The translations under genes and the position numbers were made by a program. Positions 38,222 to 47,166 of a DNA stretch of 64,000 nt are shown piece by piece. The DNA comes from Enemella evansiae (GTDB lineage Bacteria > Pseudomonadota > Alphaproteobacteria > Rhodobacterales > Rhodobacteraceae), in the NCBI GenBank assembly GCA_017255395.1, contig JAFKDC010000001.1, positions 62,001-126,000 of the forward strand, written 5' to 3'. Below the pieces are notes generated by a model that saw only the letters and a list, made by a program, of their open reading frames with translations, was not told the DNA's origin and did no database searches. Within the stretch, counting starts at the first letter, position 1. Each line of letters opens with the position of its first letter.

Positions 38222-39751
38222 GTGCGCGGCCCCCACAATATCCTGCGGCTGATCCGCACGGGCGCCACGCTGGAGCGCACCGGCGCCATGGGTGTCGTGC
38301 TGGACGCGATGGAAGCACCCGCGCCACTGCGGGTGGCCGCGCGTGTGCTGGGCTGGCCCTTCAAATGGCTGGGGGAAAAGGGCGATCCGGCCCTGCCGCC
38401 CGCCGTCCGCGCCATTCAGGCGCTTGGCCCGGCCTACATCAAGTTCGGCCAGATCCTGTCGACGCGCCCCGACGTGGTGGGCGACGACCTCGCCCTTGAA
38501 TTGCGGGTGTTGCAGGACAAGCTGCCGCCCTTTTCCATCGACGAGGCCAAACGGCAGGTCGCCGAAGAAATCGGCCAGCCCGTGTCCGAGGTGTTTTCCG
38601 AGTTCAGCCCCCCCGTGGCCGCCGCCTCGATCGCGCAGGTCCACCGCGCCCGTCTGGCGGACACCGGCGACGACGTGGCCGTCAAGGTGCTGCGCCCCGG
38701 CATCGAACGGGCCTTTCGGCGCGACATCGACGCCTTCTACTTCGCCGCCAACGTGATCGAGGCGCTTTCACCGGCCTCGCGCCGCCTGCGTCCCCGCGAC
38801 GTGATCGCGCATTTCGAGGGCGTGGTGCTGGGCGAGCTGGACCTGCGGCTGGAGGCGGCCTCTGCCAGCCAGTTCGCCGCGAACACCGCCGATGACGCAG
38901 GCTTCGACCTGCCGGTGGTGCGCTGGCCCTACTCTGGCCGCCGGGTCATGACGATGAGCTGGGTCGAGGGGGTGCCGCTGGGTGACAATGCGGCACTGGA
39001 TGCCGCCGGGCACGACCGCGCGGCCCTGTCGGAACGGGTGCTGCAACTGTTCCTGAACCACGCGCTGCGCGACGGTTTCTTTCACGCCGACATGCATCAG
39101 GGCAACCTGAAGGTGGCCCCGAACGGCGATATCGTCGCCTTCGATTTCGGGATCATGGGGCATATCGACGAATACACGCGCCGGGTCTACGCCGAGATCC
39201 TCTTCGGCTTCATCCGGCGCGACTACCAGCGCGTGGCAGAGGTCCATTTCGAGGCGGGCTATGTCCCCGCCGACCGCGACGTTGATGAATTCGCCCGCGC
39301 CCTGCGTGCGGTCGGAGAGCCGATCTTCGGCATGGATGCGACACGGATTTCCATGGCGAAGCTGCTGTCCTACCTGTTCGAGGTGACCGAGCGCTTCGGG
39401 ATGGAGACCCGGACCGAGTTGATCCTGCTTCAGCGAACCATGGTCGTGGTCGAGGGTGTGGCGCGGTCGCTCGATCCGCGGATGAACATCTGGAACGTCG
39501 CGAAACCGGTGGTCGAGGCCTACATCAAGCAGTCGATCGGGCCGCGGGCGGCGGCCTCGGACCTGTGGAAGACGGCGCTGGTGATGGCCCGCTTCGGGCC
39601 AAGGCTTCCCGGCCTCGTGGAAGCGGCGCTGATCCGGCAGGCCCAGCCGGAACCGGAACGCGCGCCCTCGCCTTGGCTGGCGCGGCTGTTGTGGGCCGGC
39701 GCCGGGCTTTGTGTCGGCCTTGGCCTTGGCGCGCTGTGGATGCTGGCCTGA
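38222..39751 (+). CDS. ubiB: Ubiquinone biosynthesis kinase-like protein UbiB
   Basis: An atypical ADCK/UbiB-family ATPase needed for coenzyme Q formation or transport. 509 residues with the family KxGQ motif in [13 protein letters not shown], the alanine-rich loop [13 protein letters not shown], the invariant Lys in [17 protein letters not shown] and DFGIMG, and two hydrophobic C-terminal segments. GTG start with no gap after ubiE, so the two are almost certainly co-translated. Confidence 0.96.
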   Translation: MRGPHNILRLIRTGATLERTGAMGVVLDAMEAPAPLRVAARVLGWPFKWLGEKGDPALPPAVRAIQALGPAYIKFGQILSTRPDVVGDDLALELRVLQDKLPPFSIDEAKRQVAEEIGQPVSEVFSEFSPPVAAASIAQVHRARLADTGDDVAVKVLRPGIERAFRRDIDAFYFAANVIEALSPASRRLRPRDVIAHFEGVVLGELDLRLEAASASQFAANTADDAGFDLPVVRWPYSGRRVMTMSWVEGVPLGDNAALDAAGHDRAALSERVLQLFLNHALRDGFFHADMHQGNLKVAPNGDIVAFDFGIMGHIDEYTRRVYAEILFGFIRRDYQRVAEVHFEAGYVPADRDVDEFARALRAVGEPIFGMDATRISMAKLLSYLFEVTERFGMETRTELILLQRTMVVVEGVARSLDPRMNIWNVAKPVVEAYIKQSIGPRAAASDLWKTALVMARFGPRLPGLVEAALIRQAQPEPERAPSPWLARLLWAGAGLCVGLGLGALWMLA

Positions 39752-39771
39752 GCGGCGCCGCGGTCATAAAT

Positions 39772-39800
39772 GAAAACGGCGGCCAATGGCCGCCGTTTTC
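39772..39800. terminator. Bidirectional intrinsic terminator after ubiB
   Basis: GAAAACGGCGGCCA and its reverse complement, separated by one base, form a perfect 14-bp dyad with A/T tracts on both sides. It serves both ubiB and the convergent small gene. Confidence 0.9.
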
Positions 39801-39822
39801 GAAGTCGCAATAGGCAAACGAA

Positions 39823-40005
39823 TCAGTTGGTGCCGTCGGATGCCGCAATGGCAACGATGACAGCAATACCACCAAGGACCGCGAGCGCCGGAACGGCACT
39901 GACCTGGGTGGAAACGAAGGGGTCGTTCGCTTCCTGAGCGGCCACCGGGGCGGCTGCTGCAGCTGCGATCGCTGCGGCTGCAGCCACGATCGAGAGCTTT
40001 TTCAT
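39823..40005 (-). CDS. Small exported alanine-rich protein, unknown function
   Basis: Encodes 60 residues: a signal peptide (MKKLSIVAAAAAIAAAAAA to about VAAQ), a short polar stretch (EANDPFVSTQ), a hydrophobic helix (about 37-55) and the tail ASDGTN. GGAG lies six bases before the ATG. I recall similar 60-residue hypothetical proteins in this family, with no known role. A palindrome ACTGTACAGT (40018-40027) lies just upstream. Confidence 0.7.
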   Translation of the reverse strand: MKKLSIVAAAAAIAAAAAAPVAAQEANDPFVSTQVSAVPALAVLGGIAVIVAIAASDGTN

Positions 40006-40190
40006 GGTTTTCTCCAAACTGTACAGTCCAGGGCGCCACGCGCCCCACGCACAAGACTGTATACTCAAAGCCAAAACCGTTCAAACGTGATCTTCTGCAA
40101 CTGCAAGATCCACTTCGGCCAAGGATGCAGGCGCGTCAAATTGGCAACAATTACCCAACGAACCGGCATACGGCACCTGCGGGCCCATTC

Positions 40191-40910
40191 CTACGACGGA
40201 CTGTCCCGCAAGCCCATGACCGCGTCGCGCGAGATTTCCGTTCCATCGCTCAGGGTCAGCACGACCGACCCCGCGTCCGTACCGCGGGCCTCGACAATGG
40301 GCCGGTAGGTTGCCGCTGTCCCGGTGCCGATCTCCATCTGGTCGCGGAAACTCGTGACGTGAAAGCTGTACTGCCCAGCGGGCAACAGGCTGCCCGAGCC
40401 ATCCGCGCCCCCCCAAACGAGGTCTCTTTGCGTGACGTCGACAGAGAAGCTTTGCACCTCTTCGCCCTCGGCGTTGCGCACGATAAGCTTGGCGCTGTCG
40501 GCCTCTGGCGGATAGCCTGCCCGGATCGACACCGGCGCGCCGGTGAAGGCAATCGGTTCCTCGGACAGGGCTTCCATCCCGATCCAGCCGCTGACGGACT
40601 GAAGGGCGTTTCCGACGCCCGCCCCGCCGCCGAATTGAGCCGTGAGCTCCCGAAGCAGGTCATTGGTCAGAACCTGTTGTTCGACAGAGGAAAAAGTCGC
40701 CAGCTGCGTAGCGTAATCGGTTGAATCCACAGGGTTCAACGGATCCTGATTCTGCATCTGGACCGTCAACATCCTCAGGAACGTCTCGAAATCGGAACTG
40801 ATCTTCTTGGTATCGGAACCCGCCGCCTCATCGGCCGCGGCCGCGGATTTTGCCCCGGTCGCGTTTGCGGTGCTTGGGAAAAGAGGCGGTGTGGTTGTCG
40901 CGTCGGTCAT
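40191..40910 (-). CDS. flgD: Flagellar hook-assembly scaffold FlgD
   Basis: Caps the growing hook. 239 residues with the N-terminal FlgD motif FETFLRMLTVQMQNQDPLNP near residues 40-60 and a C-terminal FlgD/Fn3-like part with WGGADGSGSLLPAGQYSF. Three bases downstream of fliK on the minus strand. Confidence 0.95.
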   Translation of the reverse strand: MTDATTTPPLFPSTANATGAKSAAAADEAAGSDTKKISSDFETFLRMLTVQMQNQDPLNPVDSTDYATQLATFSSVEQQVLTNDLLRELTAQFGGGAGVGNALQSVSGWIGMEALSEEPIAFTGAPVSIRAGYPPEADSAKLIVRNAEGEEVQSFSVDVTQRDLVWGGADGSGSLLPAGQYSFHVTSFRDQMEIGTGTAATYRPIVEARGTDAGSVVLTLSDGTEISRDAVMGLRDSPS

Positions 40911-40913
40911 GGC

Positions 40914-43900
40914 TCAGATCCTGATGTCCAGCCCCTCGCTCGGGGCCTTTTGTTGCGGTGCCCGGGCAACGTCGGCTGCATCGCCCGGTTGCGTTTCCCC
41001 GTCGGAGCCGAGGCGAGATCCTGACGTGTCACCCTGGTTGTCCGAGGCATCGCCACCAAAGCTGAAGCTGGCGCCTTCATAGCCGGCCTCGGCAAAATCG
41101 CGGGCCAGCTGATCGAGATGTCGGCGCATCAGGTCCAGCGTTTCCGGGCGATCAGCCGCCACCTGCACAACCAGGCCGTTTTCCCCGGGATGGATCTGGA
41201 ACCGGACCCGTCCCAGCTCTTCCGGGTTCAGCTGAACGTCGATGCGCCCATCCGCCGCCCGAGGAAGGGCATCGGCGACCTGTCGGAGAATGGCCGCAGG
41301 CTCGGGCCGCAATGGCCCACCCGGCATCGAAACCGCCTGATGCGGGCCGCCGATGGACCCGCGTGCCTCTGCCGGTCCCATTTCACCGATATCGCCGGAC
41401 AGGCGCGGCTCGTCGAGGTCGGCCAGAAAGGGTGACGTGACGAAGGTTGCGCCGCGCAGGGGTGCGTTCGATTCGTTGGCCCCAGCAGGGGCCAGCATCT
41501 TTCCACCGGGGCCCGAGGATCGCGTGGCGGCCTGCGCCGCCGGGGCGATTATTCGAGCCTCGGGTTCGGAGAGGGTCCGGCCCTCCCGACCGGCCTCCCG
41601 CATCGTTTGCCCGGGCGGGGCCGGCTGGGGCCCCTGCATATGGGCCGTGTTCCGTGTCGTCGGCTGGCACAATGCCGCGTTCGAGCCGGGCGGGCGCGTC
41701 CACGCCCACGGATCCGTTTGCTGCTTGGCGGAAGGCGCAACCACGATCCGCTCTTCCACGCTGGGGGCGCGCCCTTGACGATCGGCCGGCGTCACCTGTC
41801 CCCGTGCAAACGGAAGGTTTTCCGCCCGGTGAGCAGACAACGCATGAACCGGCCCCCTGCCCTTCAGAGTAGACTCCGTGATCGCGCCATGATCGGCCTG
41901 GGCCAATGGTTCACGGCCAGGCGCCGCCCCGACAAGATCCGGGATCCCGCCGCCCGGCTTTTCCACCGGTTGGCCGATCATAGGACCCGGGCCGCGGGTC
42001 GCGGGTGCAACACCGGCTTTGGCGACCGCGGCAGTGGTGGACGCGGGGGGCACGTCTTTGCCAGGATTTACCCTCTGTGAAGCAGCAATGCCCGAACGAT
42101 GCACCATGGGCGGAGCGTTGTCAGAAGACCGACCCAGCGGGTCATCAAAGCCAGTCGCAGGACTCGGGGCGGACACCGGCCTTCGGGCCGCAGCGGCGAC
42201 ACCCAACGGACCGGGGGCAGAGCTCTTGTGGGTCGGGGCCATATCCAGACGACCCGCGGCCATTGTCCCTGGCGTTTCACGCTGGTTCGCCTTACCGCCA
42301 TGAGCCGGTTTCACCCCGCGACCAGAAAAACCGGGACTGTCATGCCGCCGCGCCTGCCCGCTCTCCATGGCCAGCCTGGCAACGTGTGAACCGGGGAGCG
42401 ACGCCCGATCCGCCTTCGCCATGGTCTGCGCCAAAGGGTCCGGATCTCCGGCACGCGCCGGTTCCGTCCGGGGCTTGCGCACCACGAAGACCGCTTGCTC
42501 GTGATTCAGCGACTCCTTCGTGGGCTGCGGCCCCCCAGCGTTTCTCGATGTACCGGGTGTGATGCGGACGAAGCGCGCGCCAGAGACATCATCCGGCCCC
42601 CTGCCAGGTATCGGCGATTCGACTGCCCTTTCGCCGCCTTGCGCGATCCTTTCAGCCACTTCGTATGACGCCGAAGGCGGGGTTTTCTCTGAAAAGGCCG
42701 AAACTTGAGAAGGCCGTCCGATCCTGAGGCCGGAATGGCCGACCAACGCGATCTGGTGTTGGGCATCGGCATGGAGTGCCTTGCCCGATTGATCGGCAGG
42801 CAGAGTTGTATCATCCCCTTCGATGGAGGCGGGGCCGGTCACATCCTCGGATTGCATAACAAAGTCTGGCGCTTGCGAAGCGGAAAGGGCGCCCTTGTCA
42901 GGCGATTCAGGACCGCGCCCCTCATTTTTGGGCGCAATCTCTGGACGCAAAGGCTCGGACAGTACCCCAGGGTCGGGTTCATCGGTTGTCTTCTGAAGCG
43001 CATGTTTGTCCTGAAGCGGCTCCGCGACCTCCGCGCGCCTTGCCCCCGGGGCCCGATGGTCCGTTTCGGTGGCGGTAAGCCCAGGGTGCGACGCAACCTT
43101 CGCAGCGACAGCCTCCGTGGTCGGCTTCATCGCCGAAGATAACGGTGGATCGTGAGGTGATCCTTCGAGCTGCGTGCCGCCTGGTGCAACTCGGCGTTCG
43201 GAACCGGCAAGTCCATGGCCAGGTGGAACCGTTGTCGCGACAGCCTCCGTGGCCGGCTTCGTTGTCAACGATGCCGATGCGACGTGCGGCGATCCCCCCG
43301 GCTGCGCTTCGGTTGGCACAGGGCGATTCCGGCTGAGCTGAGCCCGCGGGTCAGCGGTCTTGACATGGGCCTCCGGGCCTTCGCCATTAGAGACCACGGC
43401 GGGATGCAGGCCCCCGGCCCTTGCCATGGCCTGTACGCCAAGCTCTGTCCGCGCTTGAAAAATCGGAAGACTGCGCGCGCCCTGCTGTTCCATGCGCGCG
43501 CCCCGGTCCACCGTGGACGTTACGCGACGAAACGGCACCGAAGGCCTCTGCACCTCCGGCGTTTCCGCGCCTTGCCGCCGGAAGCCCGGCAAGCCGCCAC
43601 TGGCAGCGATCAAGGCCCTCTGCCCCGGTATGGCGCCCTTCTCCGCGTGCCGCGTCTTTGGCCCGGATCCACTCGGAAAGCCGGGCGGCACAGCAGTCCA
43701 CGAATGATCTGATGCCGTGGTCCGCGCGACGTTGGCGAAGACAGCGATGTCCCGCGACGGCAACCTGTCGGCCCCGGAGTCAAAACGTCCTTCGACCGAC
43801 ATGACCGGATCGGACTCCTCCCCGAACACAACCGGTGTGTCGTCCCTTGTATCGCGACCGCCGAGAGGACGGTCATCCGACATACCCTGCTCGACCGTAT

Positions 43901-44087
43901 CCACCTGTTTCGCTTCTGTTTCTCGCTCTGGCGCGTCAGCGGAGCGGTCTCTTCCCCCCTCCCGGTCTGCCTGTCCCAAGGCGGAGAAAACCCTGGAAAA
44001 CGCCTCATCGGGAGGGGCTAAAGCCGCCCCCTTCGCCGTCGTGTGCGCCGATCCAAGGCCGAACAAAGCCGTCAACTGGGTGAACAT
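40914..44087 (-). CDS. fliK: FliK-like hook-length control protein, very large
   Basis: 1057 residues against a usual 400-700. The C-terminal FliK domain is at about residues 930-1010 (RIDVQLNPEELGRVRFQI, then a segment of the Leu-rich kind around LDLMRRHLDQLARDF). The rest is low-complexity, Pro/Gly/Ala/Arg-rich and probably disordered, as expected for a molecular ruler. A 44-residue tandem repeat lies at about residues 258-347. GGAGG with five bases of spacing precedes the ATG. Confidence 0.88.
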   Translation of the reverse strand: MFTQLTALFGLGSAHTTAKGAALAPPDEAFSRVFSALGQADREGGRDRSADAPERETEAKQVDTVEQGMSDDRPLGGRDTRDDTPVVFGEESDPVMSVEGRFDSGADRLPSRDIAVFANVARTTASDHSWTAVPPGFPSGSGPKTRHAEKGAIPGQRALIAASGGLPGFRRQGAETPEVQRPSVPFRRVTSTVDRGARMEQQGARSLPIFQARTELGVQAMARAGGLHPAVVSNGEGPEAHVKTADPRAQLSRNRPVPTEAQPGGSPHVASASLTTKPATEAVATTVPPGHGLAGSERRVAPGGTQLEGSPHDPPLSSAMKPTTEAVAAKVASHPGLTATETDHRAPGARRAEVAEPLQDKHALQKTTDEPDPGVLSEPLRPEIAPKNEGRGPESPDKGALSASQAPDFVMQSEDVTGPASIEGDDTTLPADQSGKALHADAQHQIALVGHSGLRIGRPSQVSAFSEKTPPSASYEVAERIAQGGERAVESPIPGRGPDDVSGARFVRITPGTSRNAGGPQPTKESLNHEQAVFVVRKPRTEPARAGDPDPLAQTMAKADRASLPGSHVARLAMESGQARRHDSPGFSGRGVKPAHGGKANQRETPGTMAAGRLDMAPTHKSSAPGPLGVAAAARRPVSAPSPATGFDDPLGRSSDNAPPMVHRSGIAASQRVNPGKDVPPASTTAAVAKAGVAPATRGPGPMIGQPVEKPGGGIPDLVGAAPGREPLAQADHGAITESTLKGRGPVHALSAHRAENLPFARGQVTPADRQGRAPSVEERIVVAPSAKQQTDPWAWTRPPGSNAALCQPTTRNTAHMQGPQPAPPGQTMREAGREGRTLSEPEARIIAPAAQAATRSSGPGGKMLAPAGANESNAPLRGATFVTSPFLADLDEPRLSGDIGEMGPAEARGSIGGPHQAVSMPGGPLRPEPAAILRQVADALPRAADGRIDVQLNPEELGRVRFQIHPGENGLVVQVAADRPETLDLMRRHLDQLARDFAEAGYEGASFSFGGDASDNQGDTSGSRLGSDGETQPGDAADVARAPQQKAPSEGLDIRI

Positions 44088-44136
44088 CTGTGCCTCCGGA
44101 GTTCTTCCGACTTCGGTGAACCTAAAGCGAACATCC

Positions 44137-44151
44137 TTACCAGATCTTTAC
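44137..44151. promoter_or_regulatory. CtrA-like site between fliK and the rod-binding gene
   Basis: TTAC-N7-TTAC in the 112-bp divergent region. It fits the spacing of CtrA half-sites, with the last base of each half differing from TTAA. Confidence 0.35.
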
Positions 44152-44199
44152 GGGCGCACTGGCAGGGTCGGGCTATCTGAGTCGAATTGGAGCGATCCG

Positions 44200-44469
44200 A
44201 TGGAAATACAGAAAGCCGCGATGGCGCCCGTGACCGACACGGACCGGACCCTTCGGGACGCCGCGATGGAGCTGGAGGCCAACTTTCTCGCAGAGATGCT
44301 GAAGTCCGCTGGTGTCGGGAAAACGCCCGAAACCTTCGGAGGCGGCGCCGGGGAAGACCAGTTCGCCTCTTTTCTACGCACAGAGCAGGCCCGTCAGATG
44401 AGCCATCGGGGCGGCATCGGTCTGGCCGAAGCAATCTTCGAATCCCTCAAGGAGAGACTCCATGACTGA
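44200..44469 (+). CDS. Rod-binding protein (FlgJ N-terminal type, CheL-like)
   Basis: An 89-residue protein limited to the FlgJ rod-binding domain (LEANFLAEMLKSAG, then DQFASFLRTEQARQM); the muramidase half is absent, as is usual in alphaproteobacteria. It helps rod assembly. GGAG lies seven bases before ATG 44200. It overlaps the next gene by 8 bp. Confidence 0.88.
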   Translation: MEIQKAAMAPVTDTDRTLRDAAMELEANFLAEMLKSAGVGKTPETFGGGAGEDQFASFLRTEQARQMSHRGGIGLAEAIFESLKERLHD

Positions 44470-44806
44470 CGCCACGATGGAGCGGCTGGGCGCCTTGCTC
44501 GTCGCCGAACGCACGGCCCTGCTGGAAGGCGATTTCGACAGGATCGCCGAACTGATGGAAGAAAAAGCCACGCTGGTCACCGATCTGGAAGGCAGGGCCC
44601 TGAACGCCGAGGCGGTTGCGCCCCTGCGTGACGGGCTGCGCCGGAATCAGGAGCTTTTCGACCATGCACTGGCCGGCCTGAGAAACGTGGCGACGCGGCT
44701 CGGAGACCTGAACCGCATCCGAAAATCCATGGACACCTACGACGCGCAGGGCCGCCGAAACACGATCGACGCTCCGTCCACCCCGACGCTGGAGCGACGG
44801 GCATGA
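44462..44806 (+). CDS. FlgN-like export chaperone candidate
   Basis: A 114-residue, almost fully helical protein (ERLGALLVAERTALLEGDFDRI, then a long amphipathic segment). Size, helicity and position suggest a FlgN-type chaperone for hook-associated proteins, but the similarity is weak by eye. Confidence 0.6.
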   Translation: MTDATMERLGALLVAERTALLEGDFDRIAELMEEKATLVTDLEGRALNAEAVAPLRDGLRRNQELFDHALAGLRNVATRLGDLNRIRKSMDTYDAQGRRNTIDAPSTPTLERRA

Positions 44807-44844
44807 CGATTTTCCTCAAATACCGGAGATCCGCGAAGGAGCAT

Positions 44845-44859
44845 TTAGCGCTTCGTTAG
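44845..44859 (+). promoter_or_regulatory. CtrA-like site upstream of flagellin
   Basis: TTAG-N7-TTAG, 150 bp before the flagellin start; correct half-site spacing, one mismatch per half. Confidence 0.4.
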
Positions 44860-44949
44860 GACCTCGGGGCGACATTGGCCGCGCACCTCGAGTGGGGTGG
44901 CGCAGGCTGACAAAGGGTCGGGCTGCACACGTCAGAAAGACGAAAGAGT

Positions 44950-44985
44950 TGCCGCAAGCGGCAGATGCAACCGGCGCAAAGCGCC
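44950..44985 (+). other. Two compact hairpins in the flagellin mRNA leader
   Basis: TGCCGC-AA-GCGGCA (44950-44963) and GGCGC-AAA-GCGCC (44973-44985) lie 25-60 bases before the flagellin ATG. FlbT, encoded two genes downstream, is known in Caulobacter to act on the flagellin mRNA leader, so these hairpins are candidate targets (inference). Confidence 0.5.
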
Positions 44986-45009
44986 AAGAGAACAGCAAGG
45001 ACACTCTCT

Positions 45010-46299
45010 ATGTCTAGCATCCTGACGAACAACGGCGCCATGGTGGCGCTGCAGACCCTGAAATCCATCAACAGCTCGCTGGCCGACACGCAGGCCGAAA
45101 TCTCGACCGGCAAGCGCGTTTCATCCGCCAAGGACAACTCGGCCGTCTGGGCGATCTCGAAAGTCATGGAGGCCGATGTCAAAGGCTTCAAGGGCATCAC
45201 CGACAGCCTCAACCTGGGTCAATCGACCGTCTCCGTGGCCCGTCAGGCCGCCGAGACCGTCACCGAACTGCTCACCGACATCAAGGGCAAGATCGTCGCC
45301 TCGCAAGAGGAAAACGTCGACCGAGGCAAGATCCAGACAGACATTGACGCCCTGCGTGACCAGATCTCGGCTGTCGTGGGCGCAGCCCAGTTCAACGGTC
45401 TGAACCTGCTGCAGAACACCGAATCCGATGTGGGCTCGGGTGAAATCAACGTTCTGGCCTCGCTTGACCGTTCGGGCACCGGCGTTGCCGCCTCCGAGAT
45501 CGCGGTCGGCAAACAGGACCTCGGCACCGGCGCCGCTACAACCGCAACGGTGAACCTCGACGTTTCGGTGAACACGACTGGCGTCGCAGCAGGGGCCACG
45601 GGCGAGTTCGCGACCCTGGACGGTGTCGGCGCGGGCGATGACCTCGTGGCGGGTGCCAACTTCAAGGTGACCGGCAGCGGCAACTTCGCCGTGGACTCCT
45701 CGGGTGACGCGCTCGACTTCTCTGAAGACGTCGAATACGTGGCGCGCGATGGCGATACCCTGGCGGACGTGACCTCGGCCATGGTCGAACGTCTAAACTT
45801 TCAGGCGGCCAAGGACGGCCTCGACATCACCTTCTCGGTGAACGGCAGCAACGCCGGTCAGATCGACTTCACCAACAACTACGATGAAGCGATCTCTGAC
45901 GACAACAGCGTGGTCGAACAATCCGACATCGCCGACATGGCAACGCTGGAGGCCGAAGCCGACGGTACCATCGGCGGCGGTCTGGAACTGCTGTCCGAAT
46001 TCGACGTGACCACCGACGAAGGCACCGAAGCCGCCCTCGCCGGGATCGAAGGCCTGATCCAGACCTCGATCGACTCGGCCTCTGCCTTCGGTTCGGTCCA
46101 GGGCCGCATCGAGACCCAGACCGAGTTTATCTCTGGCCTGACCGACGCGCTGAAATCCGGCATCGGGACGCTGGTCGATGCCGACATGGAAGAGGCCTCG
46201 GCCCGTCTTCAGGCCCTGCAGGTCCAGCAACAGCTGGGCGTTCAGGCCCTGTCGATCGCCAACCAGGCGCCGCAGCAGCTGCTGTCGCTCTTCCGTTGA
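45010..46299 (+). CDS. flaA: Flagellin
   Basis: Filament subunit of 429 residues. Conserved N-terminal D0/D1 (SSILTNNGAMVALQTLKSIN, ISTGKRVSSAKDNSAVWAIS) and C-terminal D1/D0 (SVQGRIETQTEFISGL to PQQLLSLFR) flank an acidic, Thr/Gly-rich variable centre (about 150-330). AAGGA is eight bases before the ATG; an upstream in-frame extension has no site. Followed by a strong terminator, then flaF and flbT. Confidence 0.96.
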   Translation: MSSILTNNGAMVALQTLKSINSSLADTQAEISTGKRVSSAKDNSAVWAISKVMEADVKGFKGITDSLNLGQSTVSVARQAAETVTELLTDIKGKIVASQEENVDRGKIQTDIDALRDQISAVVGAAQFNGLNLLQNTESDVGSGEINVLASLDRSGTGVAASEIAVGKQDLGTGAATTATVNLDVSVNTTGVAAGATGEFATLDGVGAGDDLVAGANFKVTGSGNFAVDSSGDALDFSEDVEYVARDGDTLADVTSAMVERLNFQAAKDGLDITFSVNGSNAGQIDFTNNYDEAISDDNSVVEQSDIADMATLEAEADGTIGGGLELLSEFDVTTDEGTEAALAGIEGLIQTSIDSASAFGSVQGRIETQTEFISGLTDALKSGIGTLVDADMEEASARLQALQVQQQLGVQALSIANQAPQQLLSLFR

Positions 46300-46309
46300 T
46301 CGATTGAAG

Positions 46310-46340
46310 GCGGGGGCCGGTCCATCCGGTCCCCGCTTTT
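46310..46340 (+). terminator. Flagellin intrinsic terminator
   Basis: GCGGGGGCCGG-TCCAT-CCGGTCCCCGC, an 11-bp stem with one G-T wobble, followed by TTTTCT. It probably limits read-through into flaF-flbT. Confidence 0.9.
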
Positions 46341-46381
46341 CTCGGTCGCATCCTGATCCCTCATAACCAGAAGGTTTTGAA

Positions 46382-46765
46382 GTGAACGCCCAGACACTCG
46401 CGCAAGCCCGAAAAGGCTATGCCCAGCACGCCCGAACGACGCAGACACCTCGCGCCACGGAATACGAGCTGATCGCCCGCGTCACCCATCGCATCAAGGC
46501 CTCTGCCGAGGCCGGCCCGCGCGCCTACCCAAAGCTCGTGGAAGCCCTGTCCGACAATCACCGGCTCTGGACGGCATTGGCCGTCGATGTCGCAGACAAG
46601 GACAACGGCCTGCCCCAGGACCTGCGCGCGCAGGTGTTTTACCTCGCCGAATTCGTTCACCAGCACACCGCGAAGGTGCTCAACCGCAAAGCGCGCATTG
46701 CGCCGCTCCTTGAAATCAACGCCGCAATCCTTCGGGGGTTAAGCGGCCGGAGGCCAAAGTCATGA
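46382..46765 (+). CDS. flaF: Flagellin biosynthesis regulator FlaF
   Basis: 127 residues with the FlaF pattern (YELIARVTHRIKAS, LVEALSDNHRLWTALAVDV). FlaF is required for flagellin translation or secretion in alphaproteobacteria. GTG start seven bases after AGAAGG; overlaps flbT by four bases. Confidence 0.92.
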   Translation: MNAQTLAQARKGYAQHARTTQTPRATEYELIARVTHRIKASAEAGPRAYPKLVEALSDNHRLWTALAVDVADKDNGLPQDLRAQVFYLAEFVHQHTAKVLNRKARIAPLLEINAAILRGLSGRRPKS

Positions 46766-47166
46766 GTGGATTGGTCCTGAAACTCGGCCCACGCGAACGT
46801 GTGCTGATCAACGGCGCCGTGATCGAGAACGGCGACAGGCGCAGCCGACTGTCCATCGTGACGCCCAACGCCAACGTCCTGCGCCTGCGGGACGCCATCC
46901 ACCCAGAGGAAGCGCAAACGCCCGTCAGGCGCATCTGCTATTCCGCGCAGCTTATCCTGACCGGCGACGCGGAGCCCGACGATGCCCGCGCCCAGCTGCT
47001 GCCACGGATCGAGGAATTGAGCCAGATCCTGCGCGATCCGGACAGCCGCCGCCTTCTGGCACAGGCAACGGAATCCCTTCTGGAGGATCAGTTCTACCAG
47101 TGCCTCAAGGCCCTGCGGGCCCTGATCCCCCGAGAGGACCGGCTTCTCGCCGCGAAACCGCTATGA
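46762..47166 (+). CDS. flbT: Flagellin mRNA regulator FlbT
   Basis: 134 residues, FlbT family (LKLGPRERVLINGAVIENG, CYSAQLILTG). In Caulobacter FlbT represses flagellin translation and promotes mRNA decay. Overlaps flaF upstream and the DUF1217 gene downstream, each by four bases. Confidence 0.93.
   Translation: MSGLVLKLGPRERVLINGAVIENGDRRSRLSIVTPNANVLRLRDAIHPEEAQTPVRRICYSAQLILTGDAEPDDARAQLLPRIEELSQILRDPDSRRLLAQATESLLEDQFYQCLKALRALIPREDRLLAAKPL

Noticed and set aside
39823-40074. An N-terminal extension of the 60-residue exported protein
   Set aside because: The extension removes the signal peptide from the N-terminus, and the GGAG site fixes the start at 40005.
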